DNA of 64,000 nt, taken from NCBI RefSeq assembly GCF_011174675.1, contig NZ_JAANIG010000009.1, positions 61,101 through 125,100 of the forward strand. The letters are read 5' to 3'. The notes under the pieces are model-generated. The model searched no databases. It was not told where the DNA came from and saw nothing but the letters and a program-made list of their open reading frames with translations. A program made the position numbers and the translations under genes. Of the stretch, positions 28,478 to 35,767 are shown piece by piece. Position 1 is the stretch's first letter, and each line of letters starts with the position of its first letter. Origin of the DNA: Perlabentimonas gracilis. GTDB taxonomy: Bacteria; Bacteroidota; Bacteroidia; Bacteroidales; Tenuifilaceae.

Positions 28478-28933
28478 TTAGTACTTCCGCAACCGCTCCA
28501 TTTCGCGTTTCGAGTCTTTCTTTTTCAAATCCTCTCGCTTATCGTGCATCTTTTTACCTCGGGCAAGGCCAATATCAACCTTGGCTAGCCCCTTGGGGTT
28601 AACGAATAGCTTTAGGGCAACAATGGTTAGCCCTTTTTCCTGGGAGCTGCGGAACAGCTTGCGGAGCTCGGTGCGGTTAAGTAGCAGCTTGCGTTCGCGC
28701 TTGGGTTCGTGGTTGTTGTAGGTGCCAAAGCTGTACTCGGCAATATGCATCCCCGTGAGCCAAAGCTCACCATTAATAAACTTGCAATAGGCATCCACCA
28801 TGCTGGCTTTGCTTTGCCTAATCGACTTTATCTCGGTTCCCGTAAGCACAATTCCAGCAGTGTAGGTTTCCAGTATCTCGTACTGGAAGTAAGCCTTCTT
28901 GTTCTTTATTGATATCTTGGTTTGCGTTGCCAT
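28478..28933 (-). CDS. smpB: SmpB, tmRNA-binding protein
   Basis: 151 residues, standard length. [34 protein letters not shown] and the basic tail [15 protein letters not shown] are family hallmarks. Works with tmRNA to rescue stalled ribosomes. The ssrA gene is not in this window. Seven bp after the Yip1 gene, so probably cotranscribed. Confidence 0.96.
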   Translation of the reverse strand: MATQTKISIKNKKAYFQYEILETYTAGIVLTGTEIKSIRQSKASMVDAYCKFINGELWLTGMHIAEYSFGTYNNHEPKRERKLLLNRTELRKLFRSSQEKGLTIVALKLFVNPKGLAKVDIGLARGKKMHDKREDLKKKDSKREMERLRKY

Positions 28934-28940
28934 TTACTGT

Positions 28941-29510
28941 TTAAAGATGAACAGGTATACTAAAGATTATCACCAGCACCATTTCTAAGATGAAAATAAT
29001 TAGGGCGAAAATCAGCAGCGAAATTAGTAAAAATCCGGGAACTCTCTCCTTAGGTACTCCCGAAAGCCCAACAAACGCATAGTATAAATATACAACTCCA
29101 ACGGCGCTAAGAAAATAGAGTATTACCTGTGCCGTGGCTATAAGGTAGGTTAGGCTCGAGAATAGTACCAAAAACGATGCGCTTACCGGGACTATTACTA
29201 GCGTTTTATCAAATGGGAGGTTGCCCTTAAAGCCTTTAGAGAGCTTGCTGATTGCATAGCTTGCAAAGTAAAGGCTTAGCATCCATTTAATTGAGGTGAA
29301 TCCGAAGTACCTAAAAGCTAAGTTTGCCGATTCATTGTGGTGTACAACAATTCCACCTAGGCTTAGCAAGCCTGCAATGATAGACAAAAGGATTATTATT
29401 CTGCCACCTATGCTTTTACTTTCACCAATGGGTTTATCCAGAACCTCCCAACCAGTTCTAGGCGATTTTAGAATCGATGAAAAAATATTGAATACCATAT
29501 GGTTGTTCAT
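28941..29510 (-). CDS. Yip1-domain membrane protein
   Basis: 189 residues from ATG 29510; the open frame runs 54 codons further, but a -7-like element at 29527-29534 and overlap with the divergent miaA make the shorter start likelier. Five hydrophobic helices; the family is Yip1-like, of unknown function in bacteria. Confidence 0.75.
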   Translation of the reverse strand: MNNHMVFNIFSSILKSPRTGWEVLDKPIGESKSIGGRIIILLSIIAGLLSLGGIVVHHNESANLAFRYFGFTSIKWMLSLYFASYAISKLSKGFKGNLPFDKTLVIVPVSASFLVLFSSLTYLIATAQVILYFLSAVGVVYLYYAFVGLSGVPKERVPGFLLISLLIFALIIFILEMVLVIIFSIPVHL

Positions 29511-29526
29511 ATTGCTTATGAGTATG

Positions 29527-29534
29527 CAAAAATA
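29527..29534 (-). promoter_or_regulatory. Candidate -7 element for yip1-smpB
   Basis: Reads TATTTTTG on the minus strand (TAnnTTTG), 16 bp before ATG 29510. It would be inside the coding region if the longer start were used. Confidence 0.45.
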
Positions 29535-29568
29535 GCTAATTTTACGGCAAATAGCAGATATAATTGAT

Positions 29569-30516
29569 ATGAGCACGTTCGATTGGAATCCCAATAGATA
29601 TAACCTAATAACCATACTTGGCCCCACAGCAGGAGGTAAAACTAGCGTAGCAACCCATTTGGCATACGCCATAGGTGGCGAGGTGATAAGTGGCGACTCG
29701 CGACAGCTTTACCGCGGAATGGATTTGGGCACAGGTAAGGATTTGCACGATTACGTGGTGGATGGAAAGCAGATTCCCCATCATCTTATCGATATTGCCA
29801 ATGCTGGCTATAAGTTTAATGTTTACGAGTATCAAACCCATTTTCTTAATGCATACAGCGATATTGTGAGCAGGGGGGTAACACCCATTCTTTGCGGTGG
29901 CTCGGGACTTTATATCGAGGCGGCTATTCGTGGGTATAGATTGATTGAAGTACCAGAGAACCCTGAGCTGCGCGCCGAGCTGGCCACCAAATCGCATGAA
30001 GAACTGGAGCAAATGCTGGCATCGATGAAGAAGCTACACAACCATACCGATACCGATACAAGAAAAAGGTTGGTGAGGGCTATTGAGATAGAGCTGCACT
30101 ACGCTAACGCACCTGCCAAGGATTATGAGTACCCCGAGCTTAACAATATCATTTTTGGCGTTCGATTTCCTCGCCTACAGCAACGACAGCGGATTACCGA
30201 TAGGTTAAGACAACGCCTTACTGAGGGGATGATTGATGAGGTGAAACAGCTACTTGAGAGCGGCGTGAAACCCGATGATTTGATGTACTATGGGCTGGAG
30301 TACAAATGGCTAACGCAATACATTCTGGGCGATATAACGCACGAAGAGATGTTTAATGGGCTAAACACAGCCATCCATCAGTTTGCCAAGCGGCAAATGA
30401 CCTGGTTTCGCCGAATGGAGCGAAATGGGCTAACAATCCATTGGATTGATGGGAATTTCACTATGGATGAGAAGTTGGAATTTGTTTTTCACACACTGAA
30501 AAATTATAAGGAATGA
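29569..30516 (+). CDS. miaA: tRNA dimethylallyltransferase
   Basis: 315 residues. P-loop GPTAGGKTS (18-26), the catalytic-region ISGDSRQLYRGMDLGTGKD, and TGGSGLY-equivalent CGGSGLYIEAA. It adds the dimethylallyl group to A37 of tRNAs reading UNN codons, first step to ms2i6A. Confidence 0.95.
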   Translation: MSTFDWNPNRYNLITILGPTAGGKTSVATHLAYAIGGEVISGDSRQLYRGMDLGTGKDLHDYVVDGKQIPHHLIDIANAGYKFNVYEYQTHFLNAYSDIVSRGVTPILCGGSGLYIEAAIRGYRLIEVPENPELRAELATKSHEELEQMLASMKKLHNHTDTDTRKRLVRAIEIELHYANAPAKDYEYPELNNIIFGVRFPRLQQRQRITDRLRQRLTEGMIDEVKQLLESGVKPDDLMYYGLEYKWLTQYILGDITHEEMFNGLNTAIHQFAKRQMTWFRRMERNGLTIHWIDGNFTMDEKLEFVFHTLKNYKE

Positions 30517-30683
30517 TTGGTTGATTGACTTCCTGGTTTTTGCAGTAATGGTTGATTGATTGCCTCAGCTTGTCTCGAATCTCGTCATCATTTTTAACGA
30601 GATGAAGAGGCACAATCAACTTAAACAAATCGATTACCAAGAACTTTGAACTTTAAACTCTAAACTTTAAACTTTAAACTATT
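30517..30683. repeat. Spacer with GGTTGATTGATTG tract and 7-bp repeats
   Basis: 30550-30562 holds a GATT-type tetranucleotide tract whose inverse complement recurs at 32676-32696. 30641-30681 holds AACTTTA-type heptamers like those after the djlA-like gene. Confidence 0.75.
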
Positions 30684-31742
30684 TTATAACCCCCCAATAA
30701 ACCGAACGCTACTGGCCTTAAACGATACCCAAACCTGTGAACCGATTTCAAACCCTAGCTTTTGGATCGATTCCCGGGTAACCAGCGAGTACACGTTTAC
30801 GCCAATATCTACAACAACCTCAACACCAAAACGCTGAGGATAAATATCAATTACTTTTCCAACAAAAACGTTCTGCGAACTCGAATCAGTTGTAGACTTG
30901 CTAATACTTACACCATTCTCAGGAAACGTTATGTAGCCCTCATCATCAGCATTGCCTAGTAAGTTTATTGCGATTTGTTCCCCAATGGTAACCTCTGCTA
31001 AATCCTGATTCTTTTTCGATACTGCGTTGACTCTAAAGAAGTTCTTAATCCCCCCAAACCCAGCAACAAAAGATGACGCTGGTTTGCTAAAGACCTCCTG
31101 CGGTGTTCCCGTTTGCTCAATAATACCATTATTCATGACAGCAATGCGGTGCGCCAGCGCAATGGCCTCTTCGTAATCGTGGGTTACATGGATTATGGTT
31201 TGTCCCTTACGGTTAATCTCACGGAGTAGCTTTCTGATTTCGGCTCTGCGCTCCACATCGAGCGAGGAGAGGGGCTCGTCGAGCAGAAGCACATCGGGCT
31301 TGGTAACCAGCGTGCGGGCAAGGGCAACCCGTTGCTGTTCACCACCCGAGAGGGTGGTTGTGCTTCGCCTTAGCAGATGTTCAATGGAAAGGCTTTGCGC
31401 AGCCTCAATAACCAAGCGGTTAATCTCCCTTTTTTTTAACCCCTTACTATGGAGAGGGTAAGCAATATTGTGCCGTACCGATAGGTGCGGAAAAATGGCC
31501 AAATCCTGAAAAACCAACCCAACATTTCGCTCCTGTATGCGCTTACTATTGAGGTTGATGCCATTAATCTCTATTTCACCCGAGTCGGGTGTTATCAATC
31601 CTGCTATAATCTCGAGCACTATGGATTTACCAGCCCCCGATGGTCCCAGTAGTACAAAGTACTCGCCTTTGCTCACCTTAAGCGATACATCCCTAAGGTT
31701 AAAAACTCCAAGGGTTTTGTAGATATGGTTTACGTTAAGCAT
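30684..31742 (-). CDS. wtpC: Tungstate/molybdate ABC transporter ATPase (WtpC/ModC class)
   Basis: 352 residues. Walker A GPSGAGKS (Ile follows where Thr is usual), Q-loop FQDLAIFPHL, signature LSGGEQQR, Walker B VLLLDEPLSSLD, switch His in VTHDYEEA. The C-terminal 120 residues form a MOP/TOBE-like regulatory part. It overlaps wtpB by 8 bp. The ligand is inferred from the binding protein; tungstate and molybdate cannot be told apart. Confidence 0.9.
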   Translation of the reverse strand: MLNVNHIYKTLGVFNLRDVSLKVSKGEYFVLLGPSGAGKSIVLEIIAGLITPDSGEIEINGINLNSKRIQERNVGLVFQDLAIFPHLSVRHNIAYPLHSKGLKKREINRLVIEAAQSLSIEHLLRRSTTTLSGGEQQRVALARTLVTKPDVLLLDEPLSSLDVERRAEIRKLLREINRKGQTIIHVTHDYEEAIALAHRIAVMNNGIIEQTGTPQEVFSKPASSFVAGFGGIKNFFRVNAVSKKNQDLAEVTIGEQIAINLLGNADDEGYITFPENGVSISKSTTDSSSQNVFVGKVIDIYPQRFGVEVVVDIGVNVYSLVTRESIQKLGFEIGSQVWVSFKASSVRFIGGL

Positions 31743-32517
31743 TCTTCCTTCGTTTTATTGCAATTAGCCTTATCGCCACAAAAACTACGAGGCTAATGGC
31801 GATGAACAGAACGGCAGCCGGTCGAGCGTATTTCAATCCAAAGGCATTAAACCTATCGAAAATCAGCACCGGCGCAACCATTGGATGGTAGGCCACAATA
31901 ACCACGGCGCCAAATTCGCTCATTCCACGGGCAAACATCATCACAAGCCCCGATACAATACTTCTCCAAGCCAAGGGTAGCGATATGGTGAAAAACACTC
32001 GTGCAGGCGAGGCCCCAAGCACCAGTGCGGCCTTCTCCAATCTTTCGGGAACACCAGCAAAACCATCTCTGGCGGCATTAAGCAGAAACGGAAGGCTTAC
32101 AAACGCCATGGCGATGGCAATGGCAACTGGACTACCCACCAGGTTAATGCCCATCGATCCGGCAACTTTTCCTATTACCGAATCGCGGCTAATAAAGCCT
32201 AGTAGCGCAATACCCGCAGCAGAGTGAGGGATAACGATAGGTAGATCGATTATCCCAAGTACAACATTTTTAAGTGGGAAGTTGTGCCTTGCCAGCATGT
32301 AGGCTAGGGGGATGGCCAGAACAGAGAATGCCAGCGTGGCGCCCATCGATACCGAAAGGGTGCGCCAAATACTTTGCTGAACCTCTGTGTCGGCTGCGGT
32401 ATCAACCAAAGAGGCTAGGGGGGTGGCAAAAACCATTCCTAGTAGCGGCGCAACAATAAAAAGCAGCACCAAACCACCCAGAAAGGCAAAGAGAAGTTTT
32501 ATAGGAGATTTTTGCAT
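31735..32517 (-). CDS. wtpB: Tungstate/molybdate ABC permease (WtpB/ModB class)
   Basis: 260 residues from ATG 32517; the frame begins two codons earlier with TTG. Six membrane helices and the coupling motif EAA-like (ERLEKAALVLGASPARVFFTISLP) followed by GMSEFGAV, typical of oxyanion importers. Overlaps wtpC. Confidence 0.9.
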   Translation of the reverse strand: MQKSPIKLLFAFLGGLVLLFIVAPLLGMVFATPLASLVDTAADTEVQQSIWRTLSVSMGATLAFSVLAIPLAYMLARHNFPLKNVVLGIIDLPIVIPHSAAGIALLGFISRDSVIGKVAGSMGINLVGSPVAIAIAMAFVSLPFLLNAARDGFAGVPERLEKAALVLGASPARVFFTISLPLAWRSIVSGLVMMFARGMSEFGAVVIVAYHPMVAPVLIFDRFNAFGLKYARPAAVLFIAISLVVFVAIRLIAIKRRKNA

Positions 32518-32867
32518 TTGCAATTAGTTTTCTTTATCAATTGTAAACACGGAAGCTTATTGTAATAACAACCAATGATTATTGGTTAAACATCAATTAT
32601 TCAATCATAATTAAAGTTGGCATAAAGCAAATAGCAGTTGGCAAAGCGTAATCAATCCTACCAGAGGCAGTCAGTCAATCAATCAATCAATCAACCTGCC
32701 CGCTCTACCTGCCGCATGCCGGTAGGCAGGGTAGACAGGCCACTGGCGGGTCAATCTATCTATACCTCAACCTTATCAATTCCCAATCATTGAACCGATC
32801 ACCAATTACCCCTGCCTGACTGCCGTCAAGGCAGGCAGGGATCACCGATTACCGATCACCTAAAAAC
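32518..32867. repeat. 350-bp spacer filled with short repeats and GC palindromes
   Basis: Inside the importer operon. 32676-32696 is a CAAT tetranucleotide tract. 32696-32750 holds a CCTGCC/GGCAGG palindrome (32705-32713 with 32725-32734). 32810-32840 is another, with a 9-bp perfect stem (32810-32818 with 32832-32840). 32841-32866 repeats GATCACCGATTACC-like units. No gene seen. Confidence 0.8.
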
Positions 32868-33770
32868 CTACCTACTAACAAGTGGCCATACAAGAGGCAT
32901 TCCCATCGATTCGATAATCTTTAAGCCCTTATCCTTGTGGGTGTAGAAGTCCAAAAACTTTTTGGCCAGCTCCTTATTGGGAGCATTGTTGGGAATGGTA
33001 ATTCCGTAAACCATAGGTTCGCCTACAATGGTTAGCGAATCACCTGGAGCCGAGCCCCTAATGGTAACGCTTGCCTGCTTGTAGAACTCCTCATGAGTTG
33101 GGTTTCCCAGGTTAACCTCGGTGGGTAATGCAAGGTAGGGCAGATTGTGTTGTACAGCGACCGAACGGTATAGAAATATATAGTCGATAGCCCCCGTCTC
33201 AAGCAGTGCGATAAGGTCAACTTCCTTGGGACGAATAAATCGATTATCCTTATTCTCAATAGATTTTGCTAGATTAAGTTGGTTGTAAAAAATTTCTGAA
33301 AGCTGTAGGGTAAGGAGCGTGCGGTAACCGCAGGGATCAGCATTGGGGTCGCTACGACCATAATGTACCTCAGGTTTTTGTAAAATTTCGTACCAGTTAT
33401 CCTTATTTATTTCACTGGCAAACTTCGATTTATTGGTATGGACTAGCGCCATCTCGTTGCCCGCAAATAGAATATTAAACTCGGCATGCTGGGGGATAAG
33501 CAGCTGGTCAATAATCTTGTAATCGGCAGATGCCATAATGTCTGCCTTCCGATTAAGCTCAGTAATTTTTCGTGCACACTCAACGCTTCCTGCGGCCTCA
33601 AGAAAAAATCTAACATCAGGATTTTCCGCTTTAAAGCTATCGGCAATGGCTTTAATGGGCATGGAGAGGCTACCAGCGTGGAAAATAGTTAGGGTCTGAC
33701 TATCCCTGCTGGTTGTGCTGCATGAGGTAATTGCAACTAGGAGTGTTGCTAGGATGAAAAGTCTTTTCAT
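32868..33770 (-). CDS. wtpA: Tungstate/molybdate-binding lipoprotein (WtpA/ModA class)
   Basis: 300 residues from ATG 33770 (KRLFILATLLVAITSC; lipobox ITSC); an open extension upstream of 17 codons has no support. Contains TIFHAGSLSMPIKAI and FLEAAGSVECARKI, which in WtpA/ModA proteins hold the oxyanion, and a YGRSDPNADPCGYR segment also found in that family. Delivers oxyanion to the WtpBC permease. Confidence 0.9.
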   Translation of the reverse strand: MKRLFILATLLVAITSCSTTSRDSQTLTIFHAGSLSMPIKAIADSFKAENPDVRFFLEAAGSVECARKITELNRKADIMASADYKIIDQLLIPQHAEFNILFAGNEMALVHTNKSKFASEINKDNWYEILQKPEVHYGRSDPNADPCGYRTLLTLQLSEIFYNQLNLAKSIENKDNRFIRPKEVDLIALLETGAIDYIFLYRSVAVQHNLPYLALPTEVNLGNPTHEEFYKQASVTIRGSAPGDSLTIVGEPMVYGITIPNNAPNKELAKKFLDFYTHKDKGLKIIESMGMPLVWPLVSR

Positions 33771-33867
33771 AGGTATTGGTTTTGCGATATGTAAAAAAAG
33801 CATAACGTAATGAGAAAACAAAGGAAAATCGAAAAATAGTTTTGGAATATTGATCTAATGTAGGAAG

Positions 33868-34245
33868 CTAATCGTTCACCTTTGCCCAGAATCGACGGGC
33901 GGAGTCGTGCATGAGCGTGTCAATCTCGGCTAAAAACGCCTTGTAGGCTTCAATAAGCTTTTTGCCCTCGGCATTCAGGTGAGTGCTTCCGCCATCCTTG
34001 CCACCACGGCTTTTATCAACAATGGCAAACCCAAGGTTCTGCTCAATTTCGCGTAGCTTACCCCAGGCGTTACGGTAGCTTATGTCTAGCTTCTCGGCGG
34101 CAGCGGTAAGCGATTCTAACTCCTCGATGCTGAGCAGAAGCTCAAATTTTCCATCGCCAACAATATCATCGCCATTGATATTCTCGAGCCAAACCTTATG
34201 CTTCAGAAAGATATCGTAGTACTTACTTCCTTTTGTTCCTGCCAT
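33868..34245 (-). CDS. ModE-like winged-helix regulator, DNA-binding part only
   Basis: 125 residues. A LysR/ModE-type winged helix (about 35-105) with AAEKLDISYRNAWGKLREIEQ as recognition helix and SRGGKDGGSTHLNAEGKKL as wing, both typical of ModE N-terminal domains. The two MOP oxyanion-binding domains of E. coli ModE are missing, so metal sensing must be different. Lies just before wtpA. Confidence 0.85.
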   Translation of the reverse strand: MAGTKGSKYYDIFLKHKVWLENINGDDIVGDGKFELLLSIEELESLTAAAEKLDISYRNAWGKLREIEQNLGFAIVDKSRGGKDGGSTHLNAEGKKLIEAYKAFLAEIDTLMHDSARRFWAKVND

Positions 34246-34273
34246 AGCCTTTGATGTTTTTTTTGATACAAAG

Positions 34274-34281
34274 CAAAAGTA
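34274..34281 (-). promoter_or_regulatory. Candidate -7 element before the ModE-like gene
   Basis: Reads TACTTTTG on the minus strand, 28 bp before ATG 34245, suggesting that the regulator and importer can be transcribed apart from the DUF364 gene. Confidence 0.4.
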
Positions 34282-34296
34282 TGAAATTTAAATGGC

Positions 34297-35016
34297 TTAG
34301 CCCCTCAACAAGTAAACCTTTTCCATTCTACTCAGAAATGTTCTCGTGCCTCCGCCCTCTGCAATTCTACTTAAAACCTCATCGTCGTGGGGTTTAAATC
34401 TGGCTCCAAATAGTCCGCAAACTTCACTATGCATATCCATAACATCGGCAGTTAGTGGGGTAGATGGCCCCAGCATGAATACATTGGATTTACTTGTGGT
34501 GAACCCCATAATACGCTGAAATGTTCCGTTTGCCAGAGTTGTTGAAGTAAGTATAACGCCATCGGAATTACTAATCGCTTCCTTTTGATTTTCTATTGGC
34601 TCCACGGGTACTTCCTGCTCGTTAAGGTCGAAGATGGTGATCTTTAATCCTTTATCCACAAATTTTTGGACAAGTGAACCAAAATACCCAACCATCACCA
34701 AGCTTTTATAGGATGCAAAGTCTATGGCTTCAAATATATCGGCTTTCCCATTAATGCATTCGCTATAGTTTTGGTTTGCGTTAATCCAGGCATTGACTAC
34801 TATTCGATGTTCGTATATAGTGAAGTCTGGATTTTCAAGAATTTTTTTGAAAGGTGTGTTGATGCTGTGCATAAGTGTGGCACTAACCCCAATACTACCG
34901 TTGGTAAGCATTATACCCACATATTTTTGTCCAACGGCAAATTGTTTCACCAAATTTTCACGGTATGGAAATTTGTGGAAAAGCTCAAATAGCGTATCGT
35001 TCACTGCTGTGTTCAT
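34297..35016 (-). CDS. DUF364 (putative heavy-metal chelation) protein
   Basis: 239 residues. N-terminal DUF4213-like domain and a Rossmann-like C-terminal part (SLVMVGYFGSLVQKFVDKG, LTSTTLANGTFQRIMGF, VFMLGPSTPLT) typical of DUF364. Family members are often found with Mo/W or Fe transport genes and have a proposed role in metal chelation. It heads the tungstate/molybdate gene group. Function uncertain. Confidence 0.8.
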   Translation of the reverse strand: MNTAVNDTLFELFHKFPYRENLVKQFAVGQKYVGIMLTNGSIGVSATLMHSINTPFKKILENPDFTIYEHRIVVNAWINANQNYSECINGKADIFEAIDFASYKSLVMVGYFGSLVQKFVDKGLKITIFDLNEQEVPVEPIENQKEAISNSDGVILTSTTLANGTFQRIMGFTTSKSNVFMLGPSTPLTADVMDMHSEVCGLFGARFKPHDDEVLSRIAEGGGTRTFLSRMEKVYLLRG

Positions 35017-35152
35017 AGCATTTTAATTATTGTATTATCTTTTTATGATATAGATATACTGGGTTTTATGGTGTTTTGTTTGGCTTTTTCTTGTTAAGGG
35101 TAACGCTCTGTTAAATATGGTAAAATGATAACTAATTCCGACTAAATTTAGT

Positions 35153-35160
35153 TATATTTG
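35153..35160 (+). promoter_or_regulatory. Candidate -7 element for the HEAT-like gene
   Basis: TATATTTG, 23 bp before ATG 35184. Confidence 0.4.
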
Positions 35161-35183
35161 TTATAAACGCACCATATTATAAA

Positions 35184-35762
35184 ATGTATATCTCCGAATT
35201 CAACATACAGCAGCTGCTCGATAGGCTAAACTATAGCATGACCAAGAAAGAGGTACTGGGCTTGGCCAAAGCATTTGCTGATGAGAAACTTGATTTAGAT
35301 CTACTAATTTCGCGATCATGCTGTGAGGATAGCGCTTTGGCTTTCCACTCGGCTTGGGTTCTCGAGAATATTTTACTTCTGAAAGATGACGCGCTCGATT
35401 ACTACCTGCCAAAAATTATTGAACTTTTACCGCGAGTGAAAAGCCCTAGCGTTAGGAGGCATTTTGCAAAACTTATTGCCATTGGTGTTCGGCGGGTTGT
35501 AGAGAAGAAAGCATCTAAAGCATGTGAGCGTGAACTATGGACCACTGACTTGGAACCACTCGAGGAGGTGTGCTTTAAATGGTTTGTAGAGGAGAGCACC
35601 AGACCAGCAGTAAAAGCCCATTGCCTTGAAATCCTCTATCTACTTTCGACCCGTGAGAAATGGATTGCTGAGGAACTCCCCACAATTATTGAAAATCAAA
35701 TGGCTTACGGATCTCCAGGCTTAAAAGCCAAGGGTAGGGCAATTCTCAAACTCTTACGGTAG
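35184..35762 (+). CDS. HEAT-like helical protein
   Basis: 192 residues, nearly all helical, with repeated two-helix units (for instance SALAFHSAWVLENILLL, SPSVRRHFAKLIAIGVRRV). No catalytic motif, signal or membrane helix. It ends 5 bp from the stop of the convergent giant protein. Function unknown; similar proteins occur in other Bacteroidota. Confidence 0.65.
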   Translation: MYISEFNIQQLLDRLNYSMTKKEVLGLAKAFADEKLDLDLLISRSCCEDSALAFHSAWVLENILLLKDDALDYYLPKIIELLPRVKSPSVRRHFAKLIAIGVRRVVEKKASKACERELWTTDLEPLEEVCFKWFVEESTRPAVKAHCLEILYLLSTREKWIAEELPTIIENQMAYGSPGLKAKGRAILKLLR

Positions 35763-35767
35763 ATCTC

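Noticed and set aside
29511..29672. Longer Yip1 protein start
   Set aside because: Overlaps divergent miaA by about 100 bp and contains the promoter-like element.
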